From DASXKD01 sp963707905 (lineage in GTDB: Bacteria; Actinomycetota; Actinomycetes; Streptosporangiales; Streptosporangiaceae): DNA of 64,000 nucleotides. The stretch covers positions 67,579 to 131,578 of the forward strand of contig CAVPSA010000027.1 of assembly GCA_963707905.1 (NCBI GenBank), in the 5' to 3' direction. The notes under the pieces were generated by a model. It saw only the letters and a list, made by a program, of their open reading frames with translations. It did no database searches and was not told the origin of the DNA. Below, piece after piece: positions 9,144 to 17,363 of this stretch. The translations under genes and the position numbers were made by a program. The first letter of the stretch is position 1, and each line of letters starts with the position of its first letter.

Positions 9144-9195
9144 GACCGGCACGCTGCGCCGGCTGGAGCGAGGCAGGCGCAAGCGAGGCAGACGC

Positions 9196-9232
9196 AAGTG
9201 GCCTCCCGCCCACAATGGGCGGGAGGCCACTT
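9196..9232 (+). terminator. Perfect intrinsic terminator
   Basis: A 17-base-pair perfect stem (9196-9212 with 9216-9232) closes a three-base loop and is followed by T residues to 9234. It lies 53 bases after the RHH stop codon. A 15-base tandem repeat (GCGAGGCAGRCGCAA, 9168-9182 and 9183-9197) runs into its left arm. Confidence 0.9.
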
Positions 9233-9569
9233 TTCTGTGCGGGGCATAGCTCTCCTCTCGGTATGGCCGGCCAGATACAAGGGGCCCGGCCTGCTGGGGC
9301 CGGGGCCGGCCGGGCTCGGTCAGCTGTGCGGCCGGCTTCCTGCTTCTGACGGCGGCCCGCGAAGCCCCGGCACTGCCCGTGCCGCGTTACGGGTGTGCCG
9401 TTGTGGGGCGCGCCCGGTCCCAGCCGCTCCCGTGCAGGTATCTCACGATCGAGCTCCCTTCTCTATAGGACTGTCCCGCGCAGCCCCTGATCGGGCCGCC
9501 TGCGGGCAGAGTAGCGGACCGTACAGCGGATGTCAGTAGAAAAGCTGCTTATTCAGCTTGTCAGAAATG
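9233..9569. other. Intergenic region, no gene seen
   Basis: This stretch between the terminator and the next promoter candidate has no frame with a ribosome binding site or recognisable family. Confidence 0.5.
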
Positions 9570-9599
9570 TTGACTTACAGGTATAGTGATGGCGATAGT
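9570..9599 (+). promoter_or_regulatory. Candidate promoter of the small membrane-protein operon
   Basis: TTGACT at 9570-9575 and GATAGT at 9594-9599 are 18 bases apart, about 100 bases before ATG 9698. An extra TATAGT at 9583-9588 is too close to serve with this -35. Confidence 0.4.
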
Positions 9600-9697
9600 G
9601 AGGTTCAGAGGCAGGGAGCTGCTGCTGAAACCGCAGGGTACGACAAGCATCACGCGCTGACCGGGGTCGGCCAAGCAGGCCAGAGAAAGGACCAACT

Positions 9698-9916
9698 ATG
9701 AACACCAATGCAGGTACGGCGCACCGGCTTGGCGGGCCACCCGGCCCGGTGGCTGTCCCGGCCGCCTTCGCGGCGAACGCCTGGGCCGCGGTCCCGGCCA
9801 GCCGCGGCAGTCCGCCCGGCCGCTACCTGGCCGGCCCGGGCCTCCCGGCGGCCACGACAGCCGCCGGCGCGGGCCAGCACGCGACGGCCGCCGCAGGGGC
9901 AGGGCGGCCGTCATGA
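9698..9916 (+). CDS. Small Ala/Gly/Pro-rich protein
   Basis: A frame of 72 residues starts at ATG 9698 with AAAGGA about seven bases upstream. It is low in complexity and I do not recognise it. Its TGA overlaps the next ATG (ATGA at 9913-9916), which implies translational coupling. It may exist mainly to couple translation of the downstream membrane protein. Confidence 0.5.
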   Translation: MNTNAGTAHRLGGPPGPVAVPAAFAANAWAAVPASRGSPPGRYLAGPGLPAATTAAGAGQHATAAAGAGRPS

Positions 9917-10188
9917 TCGAAATGTACGCAATCATCGCGGTCGCCGTGCTCGCCGCGGGCATCGCAACCGGCATCTTCGCGATCGTCTCGATCGGGACCC
10001 GCCGCGAGGAGCGGATCTTCCGCGAGGAACGGATCATCAGCCTCAGGGACGTCAGCAGCCCAGGCCGGGCCGCGAGCGCGGCACGGGCTTTCCACGGGCA
10101 CTACGCCCGCACCCCGCAGGTGGACCACGAGGGCGCCCACCAGCGGGACAACCTCCGGCTGCTCACCGGAGGCGGCCCGCCATCCTAA
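9913..10188 (+). CDS. Small single-pass membrane protein, paralogue of the one at 18123-18416
   Basis: The protein has 91 residues. One membrane helix (about 5-27) is followed by a basic/acidic segment, SIGTRREERIFREERI, and a soluble tail. The same layout and a matching segment (SIGIRQEERLFRENRR) occur in the reverse-strand gene at 18123-18416, so these are paralogues. The start overlaps the preceding stop. Function is unknown. Its size and topology would suit a membrane-tethered partner or regulator. Confidence 0.7.
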   Translation: MIEMYAIIAVAVLAAGIATGIFAIVSIGTRREERIFREERIISLRDVSSPGRAASAARAFHGHYARTPQVDHEGAHQRDNLRLLTGGGPPS

Positions 10189-10263
10189 GGACACCCATGG
10201 CCGGAAAGATGCGCCGCCAGCGAGGTGCCTGGCAGGTAACCGCGCCGCGCAGGCCGGGCACGG

Positions 10264-11109
10264 TTACGGCGCGGCCAGGTGATCCCGCCAGGAGTGCTGC
10301 GGCACGAAACCGAGCGCCTCTCTGGCCCGGCCGGTCGCCAGCAGTGACCCGAACTCGCCCACGTCCCGGGTGAGCGGCACGCCGGGGAATACCTCCTCGA
10401 GCAGGCTGGCCGAGGATCGGATCATCACCGTGTCGGCGGCGGCGATGATGTAGCTCGCACTGCCTTCGGCGGGTGCCTCCAGGGCCAGCCGGCAGGCCGC
10501 CGCCGCGTCCCGCTCGTCGATGTATCCCCAGAGGTTCCACCGCCGGGCCTGAGGATCGGCCCAGTACGAGGGGAACTGCTCGTAGTCGGCCGGGCCGAGG
10601 ATGTTGGAGAACCGCAGCCCGATGAAGGGAATGCCGGACCATTCGGCGATATGCGTGGCGATGGTCTCGCTTGCGACCTTGGACAAGGCGTAGGTGGTCG
10701 TCGGGAACGGATAGTGGTCCTCGTCCACCGGGGCATACCTGGGTGGCACCTCGAACGGCAGGCCCAGTGTGGTCTCGCTGGACGCCCAGACGACACGTTC
10801 GATCCGGACCTGCGCAGCCGCTAGGAACATGTTGAAGTTCATGGCCATGTTGGCGTTGAACGTGGTCGCGGGGGTGTGGATGTCCGGTGCCGGGATGTTG
10901 GCCAGGTGCACGACGGCGTCCGTGCCCGCCAGCACCTCCACCGCCTGGCCGTGATCGGTCAGGTCGGCCAGCAGCAGGCCGGTGCCCAGGTCGTGTGGCG
11001 GCGGCACGCGGTCGGTGGCCACGACGTCGTATCCGTGGGCGAGAAGTTCGGCCACCGTGACCCGGCCCGCCTTGCCGCTGGCGCCGGTGACGCAGATTCG
11101 CTTGGTCAT
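10264..11109 (-). CDS. NAD-dependent epimerase/dehydratase (extended SDR)
   Basis: The protein has 281 residues from ATG 11109; an in-frame ATG at 11130 would add seven. The nucleotide-binding motif TGASGKAG lies at the N-terminus, DAVVHLAN follows, and the catalytic pair appears as YALSK. The family acts on nucleotide sugars or related alcohols and ketones; the substrate is not evident. It stands between a small membrane protein operon and a DUF1801 gene on its own strand, 55 bases from the latter. Confidence 0.88.
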   Translation of the reverse strand: MTKRICVTGASGKAGRVTVAELLAHGYDVVATDRVPPPHDLGTGLLLADLTDHGQAVEVLAGTDAVVHLANIPAPDIHTPATTFNANMAMNFNMFLAAAQVRIERVVWASSETTLGLPFEVPPRYAPVDEDHYPFPTTTYALSKVASETIATHIAEWSGIPFIGLRFSNILGPADYEQFPSYWADPQARRWNLWGYIDERDAAAACRLALEAPAEGSASYIIAAADTVMIRSSASLLEEVFPGVPLTRDVGEFGSLLATGRAREALGFVPQHSWRDHLAAP

Positions 11110-11164
11110 GGAGCCAGGATGGCAGAGCACTCCGCGCCCAGGACCGCGGTCCGGCGGGCGCGGC

Positions 11165-11557
11165 TCAGCCGTTCTTGAGCTTGCGCCAGCCGCCGGCCCG
11201 GTTGTTCGCGATGATCTGCTGGAACATCGCGCCGAGGGCGGCCGCGTTGATGGTCTCGCCCGGGTGGACGGCTACCGTGCGGGCGGTCTTGTTGCCGTGG
11301 CCGCCGGTGATGATGTTCTCCGGGTCCGGGACGATGCCGCCGTCATAGAGGAACACGTTCACGTGGTCCTTGGCCGCAAGCAGCGCGCAGATGTTGCCCG
11401 CCAGCACGAAGTAGGGCTGGCGGGTCCGCTTGATGGTCTCGGTGACCTCCTCGTCCGCGGCGTGGACCAGGTCGCGGACCTGGCGGCAGATGGCCTGCTG
11501 CCATCCGGGCAGGCCATCGATGTAGGCGTCGACGCGCGGATCCTTGGCGTAGGTCAT
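11165..11557 (-). CDS. DUF1801 family protein
   Basis: The protein has 130 residues. The N-terminal helix pair (VDAYIDGLPGWQQAICRQVR) and the following TIKRTRQPYFVLAGNICAL segment match the YdhG/DUF1801 fold, a small alpha-beta domain sometimes compared with iron chaperones. No active-site residues are known for the family. It is probably a separate unit upstream of the epimerase gene. Confidence 0.8.
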   Translation of the reverse strand: MTYAKDPRVDAYIDGLPGWQQAICRQVRDLVHAADEEVTETIKRTRQPYFVLAGNICALLAAKDHVNVFLYDGGIVPDPENIITGGHGNKTARTVAVHPGETINAAALGAMFQQIIANNRAGGWRKLKNG

Positions 11558-11805
11558 GGCATCTTCACCCTAGGCGACCCGGCGGCGGGGGCCCGGGAAC
11601 CGGACCCGGGCGGCGCCCGCGGGGGTGCGCGTGGCCCGGCCGGGTGGCATGATCAGGGCCAACGCCGTAAGTAAAGCCGGGGTCAAGCTCCGTTGGCCCC
11701 GGTGAACGCGACGGACCGGTTGGGTGCTCCGGGGGGGAACCGGGGGGCGGCACGGCGGATTCGCACCTTCCCTCGCTCTCGGGCCGATCACAGGATGGAG
11801 TTGCC

Positions 11806-12108
11806 ATGCCCGAAGTGCTGATTCTCGAGTTCAGCGGGGTGACGGAAGCCGAGTATGCCTCGGTCAACGGGCACCTCGGCATCGACATGCACACGGGGAA
11901 GGGGGACTGGCCGCCCGGGCTGATTTCGCATGCCGCCGGCCTTGGCGACGACGGCACGTTCGTCGTCACCGAGGTGTGGAATTCCCGTGCGGACCAGGCC
12001 GCGTTCCTGGACGGACGGCTTGGCGCGGCGCTGGCGGCGGGCGGGGTGGCCACGATGCCCGCGGTCCGGTGGGTGCCGCTGACGGCCTACGTCACACCCG
12101 GAACCTGA
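11806..12108 (+). CDS. Dimeric alpha/beta-barrel-like small protein
   Basis: The protein has 100 residues. The strand-helix-strand pattern (EVLILEFSGVTEAEY, then FVVTEVWNSRADQAAFLD) is that of antibiotic-monooxygenase/EthD-like ferredoxin folds, which usually dimerise. GGAG lies five bases before ATG 11806. It stands alone and ends at a long hairpin. Function is not assignable. Confidence 0.7.
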   Translation: MPEVLILEFSGVTEAEYASVNGHLGIDMHTGKGDWPPGLISHAAGLGDDGTFVVTEVWNSRADQAAFLDGRLGAALAAGGVATMPAVRWVPLTAYVTPGT

Positions 12109-12113
12109 TCCGC

Positions 12114-12149
12114 GGGGTGATCCCGCCGTAGCGCAGGCGGGGTCACCCC
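12114..12149 (+). terminator. Hairpin terminator without T-tract
   Basis: GGGGTGATCCCGCC (12114-12127) pairs with 12136-12149 over 14 positions with one mismatch around an eight-base loop. It starts six bases after the stop codon of the preceding gene. Confidence 0.6.
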
Positions 12150-12253
12150 AGCCCAGGGCCGAGCGGGAAGTCAACGTCACCAGCCAGCAAGCCGGCGCCG
12201 GCCGTGCCGCCGCCGGGCGCACCTGTCACCATTGGTGCGCCAGGCAACCGGCG

Positions 12254-12655
12254 GTGTGGGGAGGAGCCACGAGCGGCCACGACGAGCACCAGGAGGGCCA
12301 GCCCGGCCAGCCGGGCGGCACCGAGCCGGACGCCCGGTTCACCCTGGCCAACGAGCGCACGTTCCTGGCCTGGAACCGGACCGCGCTCGCGCTGGTGGTG
12401 GCCGGGCTCGGCATCGTCCAGTTGCTGCCGCCGTTCCCGCACGTCCCGTGGGGGCGCCATGCGCTCGGCGTCCCGCTGATCGTGCTCGGCGCGATCGTGT
12501 CGGTGACCGCTTACCGGGAATGGCGCCGCACCCAGTCGGCGCTGCGCCGCAGCGAACCGATGCCGCAGTCGGTGCTGCCCAGGATCCTGATGGGCACCAT
12601 CACCGGCGTCGCTGCCCTGTCCGCGCTGGTCCTGCTCGTCTCGGCTGTCCGGTAG
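12254..12655 (+). CDS. DUF202 small membrane protein 1
   Basis: The protein has 133 residues from GTG 12254; this start is uncertain because no strong ribosome binding site precedes it. The motif FTLANERTFLAWNRTALAL is the signature of DUF202, followed by three hydrophobic helices with short loops. Function in bacteria is unknown. It is paired with a second DUF202 gene nine bases downstream, so the two may form a hetero-oligomer. Confidence 0.85.
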   Translation: MWGGATSGHDEHQEGQPGQPGGTEPDARFTLANERTFLAWNRTALALVVAGLGIVQLLPPFPHVPWGRHALGVPLIVLGAIVSVTAYREWRRTQSALRRSEPMPQSVLPRILMGTITGVAALSALVLLVSAVR

Positions 12656-12664
12656 GGGCGCCGC

Positions 12665-13018
12665 GTGCTGCCCGGCCGGCCCGAAGACCGTTCCCCAGGC
12701 GCCGCGGCCTGCCCCGAGGACCCCGAGGTCCTGTCCCCGGGGACCGCCACGGAACGGACCAGGCTCGCCTGGCTGCGGACCGCGATCGCCTTCGGCGCGG
12801 TCGGCCTGGCGATGCTGCGCGGTGAGCCGGTGGCCGGCCTGCTGGTGCTCGCGGTTACCCCGCTGATCTGGGCACTGGGCCGCTACGTCAGCGCGACGGC
12901 CCGGCCGGAGACGCGGTCACGGAGGCTGCTGCTCATCACCGTGGCGGTCACCGGCGTGGCCGTGGTGGCCACGGTCGCGGCGCTGATCGGCCACGGGGTC
13001 CTGGTCCGGCCGCGCTGA
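12665..13018 (+). CDS. DUF202 small membrane protein 2
   Basis: The protein has 117 residues from GTG 12665. A degenerate DUF202 signature (ATERTRLAWLRTAIAFGAVG) is followed by two further hydrophobic helices. It begins nine bases after the preceding DUF202 gene. Pairs of short DUF202 genes with one divergent member are a recurring arrangement in actinomycetes. Confidence 0.82.
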   Translation: MLPGRPEDRSPGAAACPEDPEVLSPGTATERTRLAWLRTAIAFGAVGLAMLRGEPVAGLLVLAVTPLIWALGRYVSATARPETRSRRLLLITVAVTGVAVVATVAALIGHGVLVRPR

Positions 13019-13155
13019 CCCGGTCGCGTGATCGGGTGCTGGCCTGCCCCGATGGCCTTCCGCAGCGTCGGTCCGAGTGGCTGCTGCGAGCCACGGAGCC
13101 GCCCGAGCCTGGGAATCCCGGCCCGGATGGTGCATCGTTCGGGTACAAAAAGGCG

Positions 13156-13695
13156 ATGGGCAGCGAGCGGAGGCCGGGCGGCCGGCCTGGGCCACCGGTG
13201 ACGTGGGGAAGGGTTGCGGGCGCCCTGCTGACCGCCGCCGCCGTGCTGCTCACCGCGGGATGTACCGGCGGCAGCCGGCCGCCTGCGGCATCCCCGGCGC
13301 CCCTGCCGCCGGACCCGCGGACCCAGGCCGCACTGCTGCGGATCGCCACGGCGTTCAACCACGACTACGACAGCGGCGACTACGGGCCGGTGTACGCGCG
13401 GTGGGACGCCCGCAGCCGGGCCATCATCGGCCAGGCCTCCTACGTCCGGCGGCACCGCGAGTGCCCGGGCCCGCCGCAGCCGGCGTCGGTGACCGAGAGC
13501 GCGGGCCCGGGCCCACGCGGGGCGTGGCTGGTGCACTACGAGATCGGCGGGCAGCAGCTCACCGACTACTGGTTCTACGTGCGCCACCGATGGGTGTTCG
13601 ACCTGGTGCTGAGCAACCCGGATGCGGTGCGCTTGTACCGGATGTCGCCGCAGCGTTACGCCGCGGCGGTCGGCTGCGCGGGCGAATCGGGGTGA
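13156..13695 (+). CDS. Lipoprotein with NTF2-like domain
   Basis: The protein has 179 residues from ATG 13156; earlier in-frame codons are unlike a signal peptide. A basic start, a hydrophobic segment and the lipobox LTAGC show export and lipid attachment. The mature part (DPRTQAALLRIATAFNHDYD onward) has the size and helix-then-sheet pattern of NTF2-like ligand pockets. It ends three bases before the Pth2 gene, so the two are co-transcribed, though a functional link is not obvious. Confidence 0.75.
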   Translation: MGSERRPGGRPGPPVTWGRVAGALLTAAAVLLTAGCTGGSRPPAASPAPLPPDPRTQAALLRIATAFNHDYDSGDYGPVYARWDARSRAIIGQASYVRRHRECPGPPQPASVTESAGPGPRGAWLVHYEIGGQQLTDYWFYVRHRWVFDLVLSNPDAVRLYRMSPQRYAAAVGCAGESG

Positions 13696-13697
13696 CC

Positions 13698-14045
13698 ATG
13701 GCGGTGAAGCTGGTGCTGGTCGTCCGGACCGACCTGGGCATGGGCCGCGGCAAGATCGCGGCGCAGGTGGCGCATGCCGCGGTGGCCGCGGTCCTGGCCA
13801 CCAGCCGCAGCCGGGACTTCGCGGCGTGGCTGGCCGAAGGGCAGCCGAAGGTGGTCCTCAAGGTTGCCTCGGCGGATCAGTTGCTTGACGTGGCGCGGCG
13901 GGCCCGCGCCGCCGGGCTGCCGGTGGAGCTTATCCAGGACGCCGGCCGCACCCAGGTGGCGCCGGGCACGGTGACCTGCTGCGCGGTCGGCCCGGCCGAC
14001 AGCGCCCGGATGGACCCGGTCACCGCGGAACTCACGCTGCTGTGA
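13698..14045 (+). CDS. Pth2-type peptidyl-tRNA hydrolase
   Basis: The protein has 115 residues. GRGKIAAQVAHAAVAAV and QPKVVLKV, followed by DAGRTQVAPGT, are the hallmark segments of the archaeal/eukaryotic Pth2 fold, which is unrelated to bacterial Pth. It would release peptides from peptidyl-tRNA. Pth2 is reported mainly from archaea and eukaryotes but occurs in some actinobacteria. The first residues (MAVKLVLVVRTDLGMGRGK) fix the start at ATG 13698. Confidence 0.88.
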   Translation: MAVKLVLVVRTDLGMGRGKIAAQVAHAAVAAVLATSRSRDFAAWLAEGQPKVVLKVASADQLLDVARRARAAGLPVELIQDAGRTQVAPGTVTCCAVGPADSARMDPVTAELTLL

Positions 14046-14055
14046 CCCGCGGCCG

Positions 14056-14982
14056 TCACAGGATGGCGATGGGGTTCACCGGGGAGCCGGTGCCGCCGGG
14101 CAGCCGCAGCGGGGCGATGACGCACAGGAACGACCAGCGGCCCGCGGCCTCGCAGGCCGGTACCAGGTCATCGAACTGCAGGTAGTCGAGCAGGTGCACG
14201 CCCAGTGCGTTGATCGCGAGCACGTGCACGGGGAACGCGACGCCGTCCACGACGCTGGGCGCGGTGTCGCTGTTGCTGTCGCAGCCGAGCGCGGCGACCT
14301 GCCGTTCGGCCAGGTACTCGGCCGTGTCCGGGTGCAGCCCGGCGCGGGTTCTCGCCACCTCCCACGGCCCGAGCTCGTCGCGCCGCCGCCGGTGGCCGAC
14401 CCGGACGAACAGCAGGTCACCGGGGCCGACGCGGACCTGCTGCGACTGCTCCGCGGCGGCAAGTTCCGCCGCGGCGACGTGCTCGCCCGGCTCGACCCAG
14501 GAGACGCCCCGGAGCCGGGGAATGTCCAGCAGCACACCCCGGCCGACGATGCCGTCCCGCGCATCGTCGATGGACAGCTCGGCGGCGCCGTGCGAGCTGA
14601 CCACGCCCGCAGGCACGCCGTTGTACAGGGCGCCGTCGTAGCTCACGTGACAGAGCGCATCGATATGGCTGTCCACGTCGCCGTGCACGTTCATGGTGAT
14701 CTGGTCGGCGGCGAACGACAGGCCCGGCACGTCGGAGGGCTCGGCGGGCAGCCGTTTCATGTGCCGCGCGCCCGGCTCGGGATTGTCCGGCGCGCTGCTG
14801 GCCAGCGGGGCGGCCATGGTGACCGTCCGCCCGGCGCGGACCTCGCCCGCTGCGGCGGCCAGCCGCTCGGGGGTGATGTGGTTCAGCGCGCCGCGACGGT
14901 CCGCGGCGCCCCACTGCGCCTGGCCGCGCAGCCGCTCGTAGAGCGCGCGGAAGCTGGCAGTGGACATCTTCGAATCGCTCAT
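14056..14982 (-). CDS. Cyclase-family metal-dependent hydrolase
   Basis: The protein has 308 residues, longer than bacterial kynurenine formamidase but usual for the wider cyclase family (PF04199). HGDVDSHIDALCH supplies the metal-binding histidines and aspartates. GGAGGCGGAG directly precedes ATG 14982. The substrate is probably an amide or lactone. No tryptophan-pathway genes are near, so kynurenine formamidase activity should not be assumed. Confidence 0.85.
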   Translation of the reverse strand: MSDSKMSTASFRALYERLRGQAQWGAADRRGALNHITPERLAAAAGEVRAGRTVTMAAPLASSAPDNPEPGARHMKRLPAEPSDVPGLSFAADQITMNVHGDVDSHIDALCHVSYDGALYNGVPAGVVSSHGAAELSIDDARDGIVGRGVLLDIPRLRGVSWVEPGEHVAAAELAAAEQSQQVRVGPGDLLFVRVGHRRRRDELGPWEVARTRAGLHPDTAEYLAERQVAALGCDSNSDTAPSVVDGVAFPVHVLAINALGVHLLDYLQFDDLVPACEAAGRWSFLCVIAPLRLPGGTGSPVNPIAIL

Positions 14983-15191
14983 CTCCGCCTCCGCTACCCC
15001 GGCAGCTGTCCGGCCATTCTGCCGTCCTGCCCTGGTTTGCCAGCCACCCGGTGGGTATCAGCAACGCCATGAACGAGTCCGGCCTCGCGACAGTACGCCA
15101 AGCGGCGCCGCGGGGGAGCGGTCCGCGAGCTCTGGTGACAGCGCGTTATCCTGGTGTGTCAAGACATCGTCATTCGCATGATGGAGCTGCC

Positions 15192-15764
15192 GTGGCTGCC
15201 GGGACGGAGGACCTCCGCAGGGGTCCGGGCGGGCATGCCGTGCTGTTCTACTCCGGTGACGGCGAACTCGCCGTGCGGGTGAGCGAGTATCTGCTCAAAG
15301 CCATCCGCGCGGGCGGCGTGACCGTCGTGATCGGCACCCCGGCGCACCGGGATTCCATCGCCGCGGCGCTGGCGGGCGCCGGGGTCGACGTCGCGGCCCG
15401 CGAGGCGGCCGGCCTGTATGTCGCGCTGGACGCGGTCGAGACGATGGGCCAGTTCATGGCCGCGGGCTGGCCGAGCGCGGCCAGCTTCTGGCAGGCGATC
15501 AACCCGATCATCGCCCGCGCGGCCGAGGCCGGGACACCCGTGCACGTGTTCGGCGAGATGGTTGCGCTGCTGTGGGACTTCGGGCAGGTCAACGCGGCCA
15601 TCGAGGTCGAGGCGATGTGGAACGAGCTGGCCGCGCAGTACTCGTTCTCCCTGCTCTGCGCCTACCCGGCCGACTCGGTGCGCGGCGGCCAGCACCAGGA
15701 CGCCTTGACTGAGGTGTGCCGCGTCCACGCCAGCGTGGTCGGCGACGTGCCCGGCCGCGGCTAG
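15192..15764 (+). CDS. MEDS (DcmR-like sensory) domain protein
   Basis: The protein has 190 residues from GTG 15192, which has GGAG five bases upstream; a longer frame to 15051 lacks such a site. HAVLFYSGDGELAVRVSEYL, then VTVVIGTPAHRD, and the later F-W-x-x-I segment match the MEDS domain, a RecA-like fold found in actinobacterial sensory and anti-sigma-associated proteins. No kinase or anti-sigma domain is fused. Its stop overlaps the convergent stop of the next gene in the tetranucleotide CTAG. Confidence 0.82.
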   Translation: MAAGTEDLRRGPGGHAVLFYSGDGELAVRVSEYLLKAIRAGGVTVVIGTPAHRDSIAAALAGAGVDVAAREAAGLYVALDAVETMGQFMAAGWPSAASFWQAINPIIARAAEAGTPVHVFGEMVALLWDFGQVNAAIEVEAMWNELAAQYSFSLLCAYPADSVRGGQHQDALTEVCRVHASVVGDVPGRG

Positions 15765-16421
15765 CTGGTTCCCTGGCTTCGCACCCCGGGCGGCGGGCCG
15801 CCGGCCAGGGCGCTGTGGTGCACAAGCGGCTGATAGCCGGCCGTGATCGCGGCGACGATCGACGGCGGCGTCAGCACCTCCACCATCCCGGCAGGCCCGG
15901 CCTGGGCGGGCGCGCGGTAGCCGCGGAACGACCACGGGAGCACCTGGCCGCCCAGCAGCAGGCCGGGCTCGCCGGCCAGCCGGACCATGACGCCGTCGGG
16001 CAGGTCCCCGGCGTCTCGCGCGGTAGCTGAGCTTGCGCCGGGACCGGTCGGTGCGCTCGGCGTGCAGCGCCGCGTCCATCTCCGGGGCCAGCGGGCGCCG
16101 GGGCAGATTCCGGGCGGTGTGCCACGCCTGCGTGAAGGCGAGATAGTCGGCGCGGCGGCAGTACCCGCAGGGCCGGTGCCCGGCAGAAAGAGCCGTCGCC
16201 TCGTCGAGGAAGAACAGTGCGGTCCACCGGCCCGGCGGCATCGGGTCCCGCTGGACGCCGTTGAACTCCAGCAGGCAGCAGATCCACAGCTTCGAGCGCC
16301 AGCGGCTCACGCCGAGGCTGCGGCCCTGTCCGTGCAGGCAGCCGCGGTTGCCCAGCATCAGGCCACGGCTGCAGTCCGCGACGATCTCGCCGGTTGGCGT
16401 CACCCGGTTCTGCAGCGGCAT
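15761..16421 (-). pseudogene. Conserved uncharacterised protein, frameshifted
   Basis: ATG 16421 opens a frame with MPLQNRVTPTGEI, LMLGNRGCLH and later GHRPCGYCRRADYLAF, a layout seen in a widespread uncharacterised family with a CxxC-type site. After KLSYRA the frame must shift near 16016 to continue as DAGDLPDGVMVRLAGEPG and end at 15761. Removing one base restores a protein of about 219 residues. It could be a sequencing error or a young pseudogene. The stop overlaps the convergent MEDS gene. Confidence 0.7.
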
Positions 16422-16466
16422 AGGCGTATCCTCCGCTGAGGGTAGGACACTGGCGGACGGCGAGAG

Positions 16467-17360
16467 GTGAGGGGCTGCGCGCGGATGCATGTGGTCGGCA
16501 TGGTGCTGCACCCGGCCAGGGACTCCGCCGAGGCGGTGGCCGCCGTGCTGGGCTGGGCGCAGCGCAACGGCGCCCAGGTCCTGGGCATCGAGGCGGAGAT
16601 CAGCAGGCTGAACTGCGCCGCCATCGGAGTCACCGCCATCGAACTCGGCCAGCGCTCGGACCTGGTGGTGAGCCTCGGCGGCGACGGCACGATGCTGCGG
16701 GCGCTGCGGCTGGCCGACCGGCAGCGCGCCCCGGTGCTCGGGGTGAACCTGGGCAAGCTCGGTTTCCTGGCCGAGGTGGACGTGCCCGACCTGGCCGGTG
16801 CGCTGTCCGCCATCGATGACCAGGAGTTCACCGTCGAGCCGCGGCTGGCGGTGGACGCCGTTCTCGGCGGCCAGGTGGTCACCGCGTTCAACGACGTGGC
16901 CCTGGTCCGCTTCCCCGGGCAGGCAACCGCGGCGGTCGGGGTGCGGGCCGCCGGGCACCCGTTCGTCAGCTACGCCGCCGACGCGGTCGTGGTGGCGACC
17001 CCCACCGGGTCCACCGCGTACAGCTTCTCCGCTGGCGGGCCCATCGTCAGCCCGGCGGTCGAGGCCCTGCTTGTCACCCCGGCCGCGCCGCATTCGGCCT
17101 ACAACCGCGGCCTGGTCCTCTCCATCGACGACAGCCTGGCACTGGACATCCTGCCCGCCAGCGGGCGGCTCGCGGTGGAGGTCGACGGGCAGGTCGCCGC
17201 GTACGTGGAACCGGGGGACTCGGTGGAACTGCGGCCACGTCCCGGGGCCGCCCACGTGGTAAGGCTGGGCCGCACCACGTTCTACGAGCGGGCCAGGCGC
17301 AAGCTCCGGCTGACCGACTCCGCCGAGGTCCCGGCCGGCTGGGCGCGCCATGACGACTGA
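16467..17360 (+). CDS. nadK: NAD(+) kinase
   Basis: The protein has 297 residues from GTG 16467; ATG 16485 is an alternative. SLGGDGTMLRAL carries the GGDGT motif (71-75), NLGKLGFLAEVD follows, and TPTGSTAYSFSAGGP is the second substrate-binding signature. It phosphorylates NAD to NADP in the cytoplasm. It is not in the usual actinobacterial context next to a haemolysin/rRNA methylase and recN, so it may be a second, non-housekeeping copy. Confidence 0.93.
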   Translation: MRGCARMHVVGMVLHPARDSAEAVAAVLGWAQRNGAQVLGIEAEISRLNCAAIGVTAIELGQRSDLVVSLGGDGTMLRALRLADRQRAPVLGVNLGKLGFLAEVDVPDLAGALSAIDDQEFTVEPRLAVDAVLGGQVVTAFNDVALVRFPGQATAAVGVRAAGHPFVSYAADAVVVATPTGSTAYSFSAGGPIVSPAVEALLVTPAAPHSAYNRGLVLSIDDSLALDILPASGRLAVEVDGQVAAYVEPGDSVELRPRPGAAHVVRLGRTTFYERARRKLRLTDSAEVPAGWARHDD

Positions 17361-17363
17361 CGG

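Noticed and set aside
9570..9588. TTGACT followed closely by TATAGT as a promoter
   Set aside because: The two hexamers are only seven bases apart, too close for a -35/-10 pair; GATAGT further on has workable spacing.
15159..17351. 730-codon reverse-strand open frame
   Set aside because: Only the part from 16421 to about 16016 looks like a real protein; the rest is antisense to the MEDS and nadK genes.
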